From assembly GCF_000719095.1 (NCBI RefSeq), contig NZ_JOEH01000030.1, forward strand, positions 1-64,000: 64,000 nucleotides of DNA, written 5' to 3'. This stretch comes from Streptacidiphilus jeojiense (GTDB lineage: Bacteria; Actinomycetota; Actinomycetes; Streptomycetales; Streptomycetaceae). The position numbers and the translations under genes were made by a program. Under the pieces are notes generated by a model, which was given only the letters and a program-made list of their open reading frames with translations, was not told the origin of the DNA and searched no databases. Of the stretch, positions 34,992 to 42,812 are shown piece by piece (position 1 is the first letter of the stretch; every line of letters begins with the position of its first letter).

Positions 34992-36083
34992 GTGACGACC
35001 ACCCAGATGCTCGACGTCAGCGATGTTGACGTCCTGCTCGGGGGACTCCTCACACCGTGCGACACCGACCTGGTGGAGCGCTGGGGCGTCCGGCTGGCCG
35101 CCGGCGGGACGCCCGAGGAACTGATCACCCGCAGACTGCTGGCCAAGACCTTTCGCAAGTCCCCGCTGGACCGTCAGGTCGCCGGCCGGGTCGAGCAGGT
35201 CGTCTCGTACACGGTCCGACGCGGGCAGCCGCTGCGGCTGCTGGTTCCGTTCGGCGGGTACAAGAGCCCCTCGTCACCGGAGTACCCCTCGGCCGGGTGG
35301 GCGGAACTCTTCGCGGTCGCCGGACTGTGCGAACTCGTCTCCCCGATCTGCGCACTCCACCCGGCCGGGGCCGTCATCGAGTTCTGCTCCGACGAAGCTC
35401 TCGTGCCCAGGCTCACCGGGGCCGACCCGCAGACGCTGCGGACCTACCGGAACGCCTTCGACGAGGTGCTCCGCACCGTGGCCCGGGACCAGGCACCGAA
35501 TCTGAAGCTACGCCAGACATTCGTCAGGCACGCCTACGACATCGACGACCTGACGACTCGGATGCAGAGCCTCGGGCGGCGGCTCGAGACCGAGTGGTTC
35601 CCGACGCTCCCGGCCGCCGACCAGGAGCGGTTGCTGCGCGGTGCGGCGAACAACGACTTCCACGCCGTGGACGGGAGGACCGGGCGCTCTCCGGAGGCAC
35701 TGCGCCGCAGCGTCTGCGAACACCAGGCGTACCTGGAGATCGACAACCGCGAGCGGGCCCACCAGCTCTACCGGTCGGACACCGTCCCGATCGCGCTGCG
35801 CCGCGGCATCCCCGGCTGGCTGCACCTGGGCAGCAACCGTCGGAGCGCGACCCAGTTCTGGATGGGCTACGGGCTGTTCGACCTGACGGCAGGCCACCGG
35901 CCGGCGGCGCACATCCTGCCCCCGCGCAGGGCGGCCGCCGTCCTGCCGCGGATCCGCCACCTCCCCAATCCGCGGTCCACCAGCCCGGGCCTGGACCGGC
36001 TCCCGGTCCTGACGGCCGGGGCGGCGACACCACCACATGACTACTGCGCGGCCACGCCGCGTCGGACAAGGAGCCTCCGATGA
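34992..36083 (+). CDS. unassigned enzyme, weak isocyanide-synthase-like pattern
   Basis: A 363-residue protein from a GTG with AAGGAG upstream. LVPFGGYKSPSSPEYPSAGW, ELFAVAGLCELVSPICALHP and AGAVIEFCSDEALVPRLTGA follow the order seen in Dit1/PvcA isocyanide synthases (PFK-P, PD-x-x-E, Y-PGA, SDG), but several key positions differ. Later blocks are FHAVDGRTGRSPEALRRSV and IPGWLHLGSNRRSATQFWMG. The last 60 residues are Pro/Arg-rich. It overlaps the cupin/MetRS-like gene by four bases, tying it to N-N formation or amino-acid tailoring. Function is not assigned; the resemblance may be only structural. Confidence 0.7.
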   Translation: MTTTQMLDVSDVDVLLGGLLTPCDTDLVERWGVRLAAGGTPEELITRRLLAKTFRKSPLDRQVAGRVEQVVSYTVRRGQPLRLLVPFGGYKSPSSPEYPSAGWAELFAVAGLCELVSPICALHPAGAVIEFCSDEALVPRLTGADPQTLRTYRNAFDEVLRTVARDQAPNLKLRQTFVRHAYDIDDLTTRMQSLGRRLETEWFPTLPAADQERLLRGAANNDFHAVDGRTGRSPEALRRSVCEHQAYLEIDNRERAHQLYRSDTVPIALRRGIPGWLHLGSNRRSATQFWMGYGLFDLTAGHRPAAHILPPRRAAAVLPRIRHLPNPRSTSPGLDRLPVLTAGAATPPHDYCAATPRRTRSLR

Positions 36084-38068
36084 TCGTCCGTTCACTGGAC
36101 CGGGCGAAGATGAGCTGGTCCTACGAGATGGACCTGCAGGACCTGCTGTCCGCGACCGATGTGGAGGGGATGCCGTTCGGATCGGTCTTCGGGTCCGTTC
36201 CGGCCCGCAGCGTGTCCAAGCGCCATTCCCACCACGACGGCGAGATGTTCGTCGTCCTCGACGGCGAGGCGACCGTCGTGGTGGACGCGGAGGAGCAGCT
36301 GCTGGTGCGCGGCGACGTGGTCTGCCTCCCACCCTTCTCGGTCCACGAGATCCGGAACGACTCGGAAGCACCTTTCGACCTCGTCTCGGTCTACTGGGAG
36401 GACATCCCCGCCGCGGTCTCGGTCCTGCGCCGCAGCCCGGCCCGGCAGCGCCTGCCGCAGCGCACACTGGTCTTCTGCCCGCCGCCGACCCCCAACGGGG
36501 GCCTGCACCTCGGTCATCTGGCCGGTCCGTACGTTCGGGCCGACCTCTACGCACGGGCGCTGCGGTCCATGGGCTGCGACGCCCGGCTGATCACCGGTAC
36601 CGACGACCACCAGTCCTACGTCAGCGTGGCAGCCCGGCTCACCGGGTCCACCGGCACGGAGGTGGCCCGCAAGGAGGGCGACGCCGTGGTGGCCACGCTC
36701 GCCGATGCCGGGGTCCACCCGACCCGGCTCACCCGTCCGGTGCACGAACCCGACCACCACAGCTCCGTCCGGGCCCTGCTCGGCCGGCTGTCGGCGGCTG
36801 AGGGAGTGGCCACCCGCTCCGAGCCGACGGCGTACTGCGGTGCCTGCCGGACCTCACTGCACCAGGCCTTCGCGAGAGGGGACTGCGCACGCTGCGGAGC
36901 CGGCAGCGACGGCGAGATCTGCGAGGCCTGCGGCTTCCCCAACGAGGCCAGGGAACTGCACGGGGTGCGCTGCCGCCTGTGCGGGGCCGCTGCCGAGGTA
37001 CGGGTCGAGGAGGCGCTCTGGCTCGACCTGGCCCACTACCAGGACCGCCTCCGGACCTACCTCGGAAGCACCGTCGGCGGTCCGGACCTGCGAGCCCTCG
37101 CGGAATCGCTGCTCGACGACGAGGCCGGACTGCGGCCCTACCGGTTGACCCGCAGCACCGACTGGGGGATCGACTGGCCGAGCGGATCCGCCGAGGCGGA
37201 AGGCGCAGTGGCACGGGTGGACGCCTGGGTGGACCTGGCCCTGACCTTCCTCCTCGCGGCACAGCGCGAGCGCGAGCACGAGGCGGAGCCGTTCGAGACG
37301 GCCCTGTTCCTCGGCTACGACAACAGCTACTACTACGCGATCCTGCTCCCGGTGCTCGCCATCGCCCTCGGCCTGGAACACCTCCTGCCGACCTCGTTCG
37401 TCACCAACAGGTTCCTGCAGCTCGACGGGGAGAAGTTCTCCACCAGCAGGGGTCATGCCCTCTGGGCCGACGAGGCCCTGACCCGGGTGGGACCCGACGC
37501 GGTGCGGGCCGCGCTGATGCGGCACGCCCCCGAAGGGGCGGAGTCCTCCATCTCCAAGGAGGAAGGTGCGCGGCTCGGCCAGGATCCGCTGGTCGAGGGC
37601 GCCCGCGAGTGGATCGACGGATTCGCGCCGCTGGTCCAACGCTTCGGTCCCGAGGTACCGGGCACCGGCGCCTGGACCGATGCCCATCGCGAGTTCTACC
37701 GGAGCGTCAACTCCCTCACCGGCCAACTGGACGGAGCGCTGGTGCCGGGCGCCTTCAGCGCCCGCGCCTACGTACGAGGTCTGGAAGGGCTGCTCGACCG
37801 AGCCCAGCGCTTCCGGGCGACGGAGGGGCCGCTGCGCGCGACCCCCTCGTTCCAGGAGGAGGCACGCACCAGCCTGGCGCTGGAGTTCCTCGCGGCCAAG
37901 GCGTTCGCGGCGCTCGCGTGGCCGGTGCTGCCCGAGACGGCCTCCCGGCTCTGGACCGCGCTGGGGCTGTCCGGTGAGCCGGTTCGCGAGCAGGAGTGGT
38001 CGTTCCTGCCGCCCGGCCACCGTGTCGCGGCGCCGTCCGGCTTCGGGAGCCCGGTCGGTGGCGGATGA
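36080..38068 (+). CDS. cupin/MetRS-like didomain N-N bond-forming enzyme (Spb40 type)
   Basis: A 662-residue fusion. Residues 1-115 are a cupin with metal ligands in HSHHDGE (His49, His51, Glu55) and GDVVCLPPFSVHEIRN. Residues 128-660 follow methionyl-tRNA synthetase: PPPTPNGGLHLGHL (HIGH motif, about 143-146), zinc knuckles CGAC..CARC and CEAC..CRLC near 253-302, RSTDWGIDWP and KFSTS at about 452-456. Proteins of this build (Spb40, Tri28-like, PyrN-like) activate N6-hydroxylysine as an ester with glycine or another amino acid and rearrange it to a hydrazine. It sits between an amine oxidase and the N-hydroxylase that complete that route. Confidence 0.93.
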   Translation: MIVRSLDRAKMSWSYEMDLQDLLSATDVEGMPFGSVFGSVPARSVSKRHSHHDGEMFVVLDGEATVVVDAEEQLLVRGDVVCLPPFSVHEIRNDSEAPFDLVSVYWEDIPAAVSVLRRSPARQRLPQRTLVFCPPPTPNGGLHLGHLAGPYVRADLYARALRSMGCDARLITGTDDHQSYVSVAARLTGSTGTEVARKEGDAVVATLADAGVHPTRLTRPVHEPDHHSSVRALLGRLSAAEGVATRSEPTAYCGACRTSLHQAFARGDCARCGAGSDGEICEACGFPNEARELHGVRCRLCGAAAEVRVEEALWLDLAHYQDRLRTYLGSTVGGPDLRALAESLLDDEAGLRPYRLTRSTDWGIDWPSGSAEAEGAVARVDAWVDLALTFLLAAQREREHEAEPFETALFLGYDNSYYYAILLPVLAIALGLEHLLPTSFVTNRFLQLDGEKFSTSRGHALWADEALTRVGPDAVRAALMRHAPEGAESSISKEEGARLGQDPLVEGAREWIDGFAPLVQRFGPEVPGTGAWTDAHREFYRSVNSLTGQLDGALVPGAFSARAYVRGLEGLLDRAQRFRATEGPLRATPSFQEEARTSLALEFLAAKAFAALAWPVLPETASRLWTALGLSGEPVREQEWSFLPPGHRVAAPSGFGSPVGGG

Positions 38069-39138
38069 CGGCCGGCGCCGGCCGCCCTGCGGTGATCGTC
38101 GTGGGTGCCGGCATCATCGGGGCGGCCACGGCCCAGCAGCTGACCGCCCGAGGGGCGGCCACGGTGATCGTCGACCGGGCCGACGCACCGGCGAGAGGGG
38201 CCACCGGCAGTTCCGGCGGGATGGTCAGGGCCTTCGACCCCGACCCGACCGTCGCGGCACTGGCGTCGGCCAGCCTGCGCATCTACGCGGACGGCAGCCA
38301 GTGGGCGGACGGATCGTCACCGCTGCGACGGGTCGGAGCGGTGACGATCGCGGACTCCGCAGCCGCGCCCGTGCTCCGGGCCGCTGCGCGCCGGCTCGGA
38401 CTCGGGGCCGCGGCGGTGTCGTCCGCCGAGGAGCTGCTCGGCGTCCGCACCGCCGGCGGAGTGGGCCTGGTCGAGCCGGACGCCGGCTGGATCGACCCGG
38501 TCCGGGCCACCAGGGACTGGTTGGGTCGAGCATGCCGGGCGGGCGCGACCGCCCGTTTCGGCCATGCGGTCGTCCGGGTCACCACCGAGCAGGGGAGGCC
38601 CGGTGTGGAACTGGACGACGGCACCGCTCTGACCGCGGACGCCGTGGTACTCGCGCTCGGGGCCTGGGCGGCGCAACCGGTGCCCGGACTGCGCGAGCCG
38701 ACCGTGCTGCGCACCCGCTCCATCCAGATCAGCACGGTGCGCCGGGGGCAGGAGGCCGGCCGGGCCGGTCATGCGAGCTTCGTGGATCTGCGAACCGGCG
38801 CCTATGGGAGGCCGATCGACGAGGAGAGCTCCCTGATCGGCCTGCCGCACGAGGTCTGGGACGTCGACCCGGCCGACAGGCACCGGCCGTCGGTGCCGCA
38901 CACGACCAGGACCAGGGAAGCCGTGGCGGTGAACCTTCCCTGGGCCGGCCAGGCACCCCTGCTCACCACGGTCCGCTCCTATGACGGCTACACGTCGAGT
39001 ACCGAGGTGCTTCGGCCGACCGGCAACAGCGGGGTCTGGAGCGTCCGCGGCTGGAGCGGCGGGGGAGTGAAGGTCGCCCCGGCCGTCGGACGCCTCGTGG
39101 CCGAGCGGGTCCTGAGTCAGGTTCGAACCCCTAGCTGA
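38065..39138 (+). CDS. FAD-dependent amine/amino-acid oxidase (hydrazine-releasing type)
   Basis: A 357-residue DAO-superfamily flavoprotein. The ATG at 38065 overlaps the previous stop (ATGA). The FAD motif VIVVGAGIIGAATAQQL lies at residues 10-26, the second FAD contact at GATGSSGGMVRAFDPD, and the C-terminal RGWSGGGVKVAPAVGRLVAE closes the fold. In known N-N pathways a relative (Spb39) oxidatively cleaves the lysine-amino-acid hydrazine adduct, freeing hydrazinoacetate and an aldehyde. Its tight coupling to the didomain enzyme supports that role here. Confidence 0.9.
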   Translation: MTAGAGRPAVIVVGAGIIGAATAQQLTARGAATVIVDRADAPARGATGSSGGMVRAFDPDPTVAALASASLRIYADGSQWADGSSPLRRVGAVTIADSAAAPVLRAAARRLGLGAAAVSSAEELLGVRTAGGVGLVEPDAGWIDPVRATRDWLGRACRAGATARFGHAVVRVTTEQGRPGVELDDGTALTADAVVLALGAWAAQPVPGLREPTVLRTRSIQISTVRRGQEAGRAGHASFVDLRTGAYGRPIDEESSLIGLPHEVWDVDPADRHRPSVPHTTRTREAVAVNLPWAGQAPLLTTVRSYDGYTSSTEVLRPTGNSGVWSVRGWSGGGVKVAPAVGRLVAERVLSQVRTPS

Positions 39139-39152
39139 AAGATTCAGAGCAC

Positions 39153-40439
39153 ATGCAAACGCACAACGTGTACGACGTCGTCGGCATCGGTTTCGGCCCC
39201 GCGAACCTGGCACTCGCCATCGCGGCGGAGGAGGCGGACAGCGGGCTCCGGATGCGCTTCGTCGAGCGTCAGCAGACCCCCTCCTGGCAGAGCGCCATGC
39301 TCCTGGACGGCTCCGACATCCAGAACCACCCGCTGCGGGACCTGGTGTCGCTGCGCAACCCGCGCAGCAGGTACAGCTTCACCAACTTCCTGCATGAGCA
39401 CGGAAGGCTGCTGGAACACCTCAACCTGCCGCTGGAGTTCCCGCTGCGCAAGGAGTACGCCCAGTACATCGGCTGGGCCGCAGGGTTCTTCGGCCACCTC
39501 GTCGACTACGGAACCGAGGTGTCCTCGATAGCGGTGCGGACGGCCGACGAGGGCAGTCCGATGTACCAGGTCTCCACGCTGTCCGGAGAGGCGCTCTTCG
39601 GACGCTCGATCGTGCTCGCCCCGGGCCGGTCGCCGTACATCCCGGAGCCGTTCGTCGGCCTGGAGTCCTCCCGCGTCTTCCACCTGACCCGCTACCTTCC
39701 GTCGCTGCGGCTGCTTGGCGACAGTCATCCGCAGAACGTGGCGGTCATCGGCGGGAGCCAGAGTGCGGTCGAGCTGACGCTCGACCTGATGCGCCGTTAC
39801 CCGCGGGCGAGGATCACCATGTACGTCCGCTCCTTCGCCCTTCGGCTCAAGGACACGAGCCCTTTCAGCGAGGAGGGCTACTTCCCCGGGTTCACCGCCC
39901 GCTACCACGCACTGCCGCGAGCCCGGAAGGACGAGCTCGACGCCTACCTGCGCCCCACCAACTACTCGGCCTCCGACGGCGACGTGCTGGCCGAGCTCTA
40001 TGCGCACATCTACGAGCAGCGGATCGATCAGGGGCAGCGGGTCTTCGTCCGAGGCAGCCGCGAGGTGCTCGACGCGAGCGAGTCGGGCGACGCCGTCCGG
40101 CTCCGGGTGGGTGACCTGGACACCCAGGAAACGGAGGAGGTCGACCACGACCTGGTCGTACTCGCCACCGGATTCCGTGACCTCGGCCCGGGGCCGCACC
40201 AGGACCGGGTGCCCCCGCTGCTCCAGGGGCTGGCCGACCGGTTCGCCTTCGACAACGACGGATACGCGCTGGTGGAGGCCGACTACACGCTCGCCTCGCT
40301 GTCCCCGGAGACCCCGCCCGCGATCCTCAACGGACTGTGTGAGTCCTCGCACGGGATCGGTGACGCAGGATCCTTCAGCCTGCTGTCGCTCCGGGCCCAG
40401 AGCATTCTCGAGGGCCTGCACAAGCGGCTCGACCGGTGA
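39153..40439 (+). CDS. L-lysine/L-ornithine N-hydroxylase
   Basis: A 428-residue class B flavin monooxygenase. FAD motif GIGFGPANLALA (residues 11-22), substrate-side QNHPLRDLVSLRNPRSRYSF, NADPH motif NVAVIGGSQSAVELTLDL, RPTNYSASDGDVLAELYAHI and the late VVLATGF are all present. The family hydroxylates the terminal amine of lysine or ornithine. In siderophore clusters it would be followed by acyltransferases and ligases, which are absent. Beside the cupin/MetRS-like gene it supplies N6-hydroxylysine for N-N bond formation. The choice of lysine over ornithine is inferred from that context. Confidence 0.93.
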   Translation: MQTHNVYDVVGIGFGPANLALAIAAEEADSGLRMRFVERQQTPSWQSAMLLDGSDIQNHPLRDLVSLRNPRSRYSFTNFLHEHGRLLEHLNLPLEFPLRKEYAQYIGWAAGFFGHLVDYGTEVSSIAVRTADEGSPMYQVSTLSGEALFGRSIVLAPGRSPYIPEPFVGLESSRVFHLTRYLPSLRLLGDSHPQNVAVIGGSQSAVELTLDLMRRYPRARITMYVRSFALRLKDTSPFSEEGYFPGFTARYHALPRARKDELDAYLRPTNYSASDGDVLAELYAHIYEQRIDQGQRVFVRGSREVLDASESGDAVRLRVGDLDTQETEEVDHDLVVLATGFRDLGPGPHQDRVPPLLQGLADRFAFDNDGYALVEADYTLASLSPETPPAILNGLCESSHGIGDAGSFSLLSLRAQSILEGLHKRLDR

Positions 40440-41518
40440 CTGCGGAACTGGTCTGCCGCCGGACCGCCGCCCATGTGCTCGGTGCCGGGATGCTGCTGGC
40501 ACCCCTGGTGGCAGCAGGGCTCGCGAACGGGCGGGACACGGCCGCATGGGTGGTGCAACTGGGAGCGGGGACGGCCCTGTGCGGGATCCTGGCGCTGTTC
40601 ACCCACGAGCGCTACCCGGCCGGGGGAGCGAAACCGCCCGGCTCCTTCCCCGAGCTGCTCGACGACGTGCTCGGCAGCGCCGCGGGTCGGGCCGTACGGA
40701 TCGCCCTGGTACCGGCGTTCGCCGCCGGGCAGGCCGCGATCGTCTGGTTCATCATCGGATTCGCCGAGGCGACCCTCCCGCAGGACGTCCCCGGCGCGCC
40801 ATCCCTGTGGTGGGCCTTGGGCCTGGCCGCGGCAGCCTGCGTCGGCGTGACTCTGCTGCCCCGCAGCGGGGCCGGGGCACTGAGGTTCAGACCCCTGGTG
40901 GCGGTGGTGGTCGCGGTGGCCGCCGCGGTGTGGGCGCAGCCCTGGTCACTGCCGACGGGAGCGGCGGGATTCTGGCCCGCCGCGTCAGTGCTGTTCTTCG
41001 CCGGCTACGGGTGGGAGAGCGTGGTCGCCCACTCCGCGCTGCCCGGACTCACTCGCAGGGAACTGCTGCGCGGCGTGGCCGGGGCGGCGGCCGTGGTGTC
41101 CACGGTCTACCTGGTTCTGGTCGCCCTGTGCCACGGCAACCGCACCGGGGGCGGCCTGCCTCCCGGCGGGCGCCGGCTCCTCTGCGGAGCGGTGGCCTGT
41201 CTGCTGCTGACGTACTGCGCCACCAACCTGCGCGCTGTGTCCATGACGGCGCGGGAGGTCCTGCCCCAGACGGCCACGCGAGGTGTGGCACCAGCCCTGG
41301 TGGGCCTGGCGTTCTGCTTCTTCCTGCTGGTGGGACGGGGTGACGTCGGGCGGCTGCTGATGGTGCCCGCCACAGCCGTCGGTGCGGCCTACGCACTCGG
41401 GGCTGTCGCGGTGCTGCGCCGCGGCAGTGCCCCCCTCCGCTGGGCTGCCGCACCGCTCCTGCTGCTGTTCGTCCTCCTGGTGATCGCGGCAGGGCGATAC
41501 CTGCTGCTTCGACGCTGA
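40436..41518 (+). CDS. APC-type amino-acid permease-like membrane protein
   Basis: A 360-residue protein with about 10-11 hydrophobic segments, starting at a GTG in a GTGA overlap with the N-hydroxylase. AAHVLGAGMLLAPLVAAGLA resembles the glycine-rich first helix of amino-acid/polyamine permeases. FFAGYGWESVVAHSALPG matches the helix-6 F-x-x-x-G-x-E region of that superfamily. It could import a precursor or export an intermediate. It is shorter than a full APC permease of about 450 residues. Confidence 0.8.
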   Translation: MTAELVCRRTAAHVLGAGMLLAPLVAAGLANGRDTAAWVVQLGAGTALCGILALFTHERYPAGGAKPPGSFPELLDDVLGSAAGRAVRIALVPAFAAGQAAIVWFIIGFAEATLPQDVPGAPSLWWALGLAAAACVGVTLLPRSGAGALRFRPLVAVVVAVAAAVWAQPWSLPTGAAGFWPAASVLFFAGYGWESVVAHSALPGLTRRELLRGVAGAAAVVSTVYLVLVALCHGNRTGGGLPPGGRRLLCGAVACLLLTYCATNLRAVSMTAREVLPQTATRGVAPALVGLAFCFFLLVGRGDVGRLLMVPATAVGAAYALGAVAVLRRGSAPLRWAAAPLLLLFVLLVIAAGRYLLLRR

Positions 41519-41531
41519 CAAGGAATACCTC

Positions 41532-42812
41532 GTGAACACAGACGTGCTCTTGCCACAGAAGTTCGGCTACTCCACCGACCGAGCCGACCTGGAGTCAGAG
41601 GTTCGCACCTACTCGCGGTCATGGCCGACCGTCTTCACCCAGGCGGCGGGCAGTCGGCTTCGCGACCTCGACGGGCGGAGCTACCTGGACTTCTTCGCCG
41701 GTGCCGGAGCTCTCAACTACGGGCACAACAACCCGGTGCTGAAAGCCCGTCTCCTGGAGTACCTGGCCGGCGACGGGGTGGTCCACAGCCTCGACACCAT
41801 GACCGAGGCGAAGCAGGGCTTCCTCGACTCCCTCCACGACCGGGTGCTCAGACCGCGCGACTTGGACTACAAGGTGCAGTTCACCGGGCCCACCGGAACC
41901 AACGCGGTGGAGGCGGCGCTCAAACTCGCCCGCAAGGTGACGGGCCGTCAGTCCGTGGTCGCGTTCACCAGGGGTTTCCACGGTATGAGCCTGGGCGCGC
42001 TGGCGCTCACCGGCAACGCCTCGAAGCGGGCCGCAGCCGGAGTGCCGCTCGGCCATGTGCTGAGGATTCCGTACGAGGGCCAGCGCGTGCCCGGGCTGGA
42101 CCTGCTCGCTGACCTGCTCCGGGACGCGGGCAGTGGGGTGGAGCTCCCCGCCGCAGTGGTCGTCGAGACGGTTCAGGGCGAGGGCGGCGTCAACGTGGCC
42201 AGCAGCGCCTGGCTCCGGACGCTGGCCACACTGTGCGAGGCGTGGGGGATGCTGCTCATCGTCGACGACATCCAGGCCGGCTGCGGTCGGACCGGCGAGT
42301 TCTTCAGCTTCGAAGCAGCCGGCCTGCACCCCGACATCGTCTGCCTCTCCAAGTCGATCAGCGGGTACGGGCTGCCGATGGCGATCACGCTGTTCAAGCG
42401 GGAGTTGGACCTCTGGCAGCCGGGGGAGCACAACGGAACCTTCCGTGGGAACAACCTCGCCTTCGTGACCGCCACCGCAGCCCTGGACCTGTACTGGCAG
42501 GACTCGGGTCTGCAGGAGTCCACCAGGCGCAAGGCCGACGTGGTCGCCGGAGCACTGGGCGAGATGGCTGATCGTCATGCCGGACTCGGGGCCCGGCACC
42601 GGGGGCGGGGCCTCTTCTGGGGGATCGAGTTCGACGATCCCGGGCTGGCGGTGCGGATCGCACGCTCCGCCTTCCGGCGTGGCCTGCTGGTGGAGACGGC
42701 AGGGCCCCGGGACGAGGTGGTCAAGCTGCTGCCGCCGCTCACCGTGAGCGACGAGGACCTGCGGGAGGGACTCGACGTGCTTGCCGAGGCAGTTGACGAG
42801 AATGCCGAGTAG
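41532..42812 (+). CDS. diaminobutyrate-2-oxoglutarate aminotransferase (EctB-like)
   Basis: A 426-residue class III aminotransferase from the GTG at 41532. FGYSTDRADLESEVRTYSRS and the near-start FFAGAGALNYGHNNPVLK are characteristic of EctB/DABA aminotransferases. VQFTGPTGTNAVEAALKLAR, ETVQGEGGVNVASSAWL, IVDDIQAGCGRTGEFFSFE and the PLP lysine in CLSKSISGYGLPM follow. It converts aspartate semialdehyde to 2,4-diaminobutyrate with glutamate as donor. EctA and EctC are absent, so the product is not ectoine and diaminobutyrate is probably a building block. Confidence 0.92.
   Translation: MNTDVLLPQKFGYSTDRADLESEVRTYSRSWPTVFTQAAGSRLRDLDGRSYLDFFAGAGALNYGHNNPVLKARLLEYLAGDGVVHSLDTMTEAKQGFLDSLHDRVLRPRDLDYKVQFTGPTGTNAVEAALKLARKVTGRQSVVAFTRGFHGMSLGALALTGNASKRAAAGVPLGHVLRIPYEGQRVPGLDLLADLLRDAGSGVELPAAVVVETVQGEGGVNVASSAWLRTLATLCEAWGMLLIVDDIQAGCGRTGEFFSFEAAGLHPDIVCLSKSISGYGLPMAITLFKRELDLWQPGEHNGTFRGNNLAFVTATAALDLYWQDSGLQESTRRKADVVAGALGEMADRHAGLGARHRGRGLFWGIEFDDPGLAVRIARSAFRRGLLVETAGPRDEVVKLLPPLTVSDEDLREGLDVLAEAVDENAE

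Noticed and set aside
36080..38068. Housekeeping or resistance methionyl-tRNA synthetase
   Set aside because: The N-terminal cupin fusion and the adjacent N-hydroxylase and oxidase point to the N-N-forming family; no C-terminal tRNA-binding domain is apparent.
39153..40439. Siderophore cluster reading from the N-hydroxylase alone
   Set aside because: No hydroxamate acyltransferase, NIS synthetase or NRPS lies nearby, whereas the cupin/MetRS-like and DAO partners are adjacent.
41532..42812. Ectoine biosynthesis locus
   Set aside because: EctA, EctC and EctD are missing and the neighbours belong to the N-N cluster.
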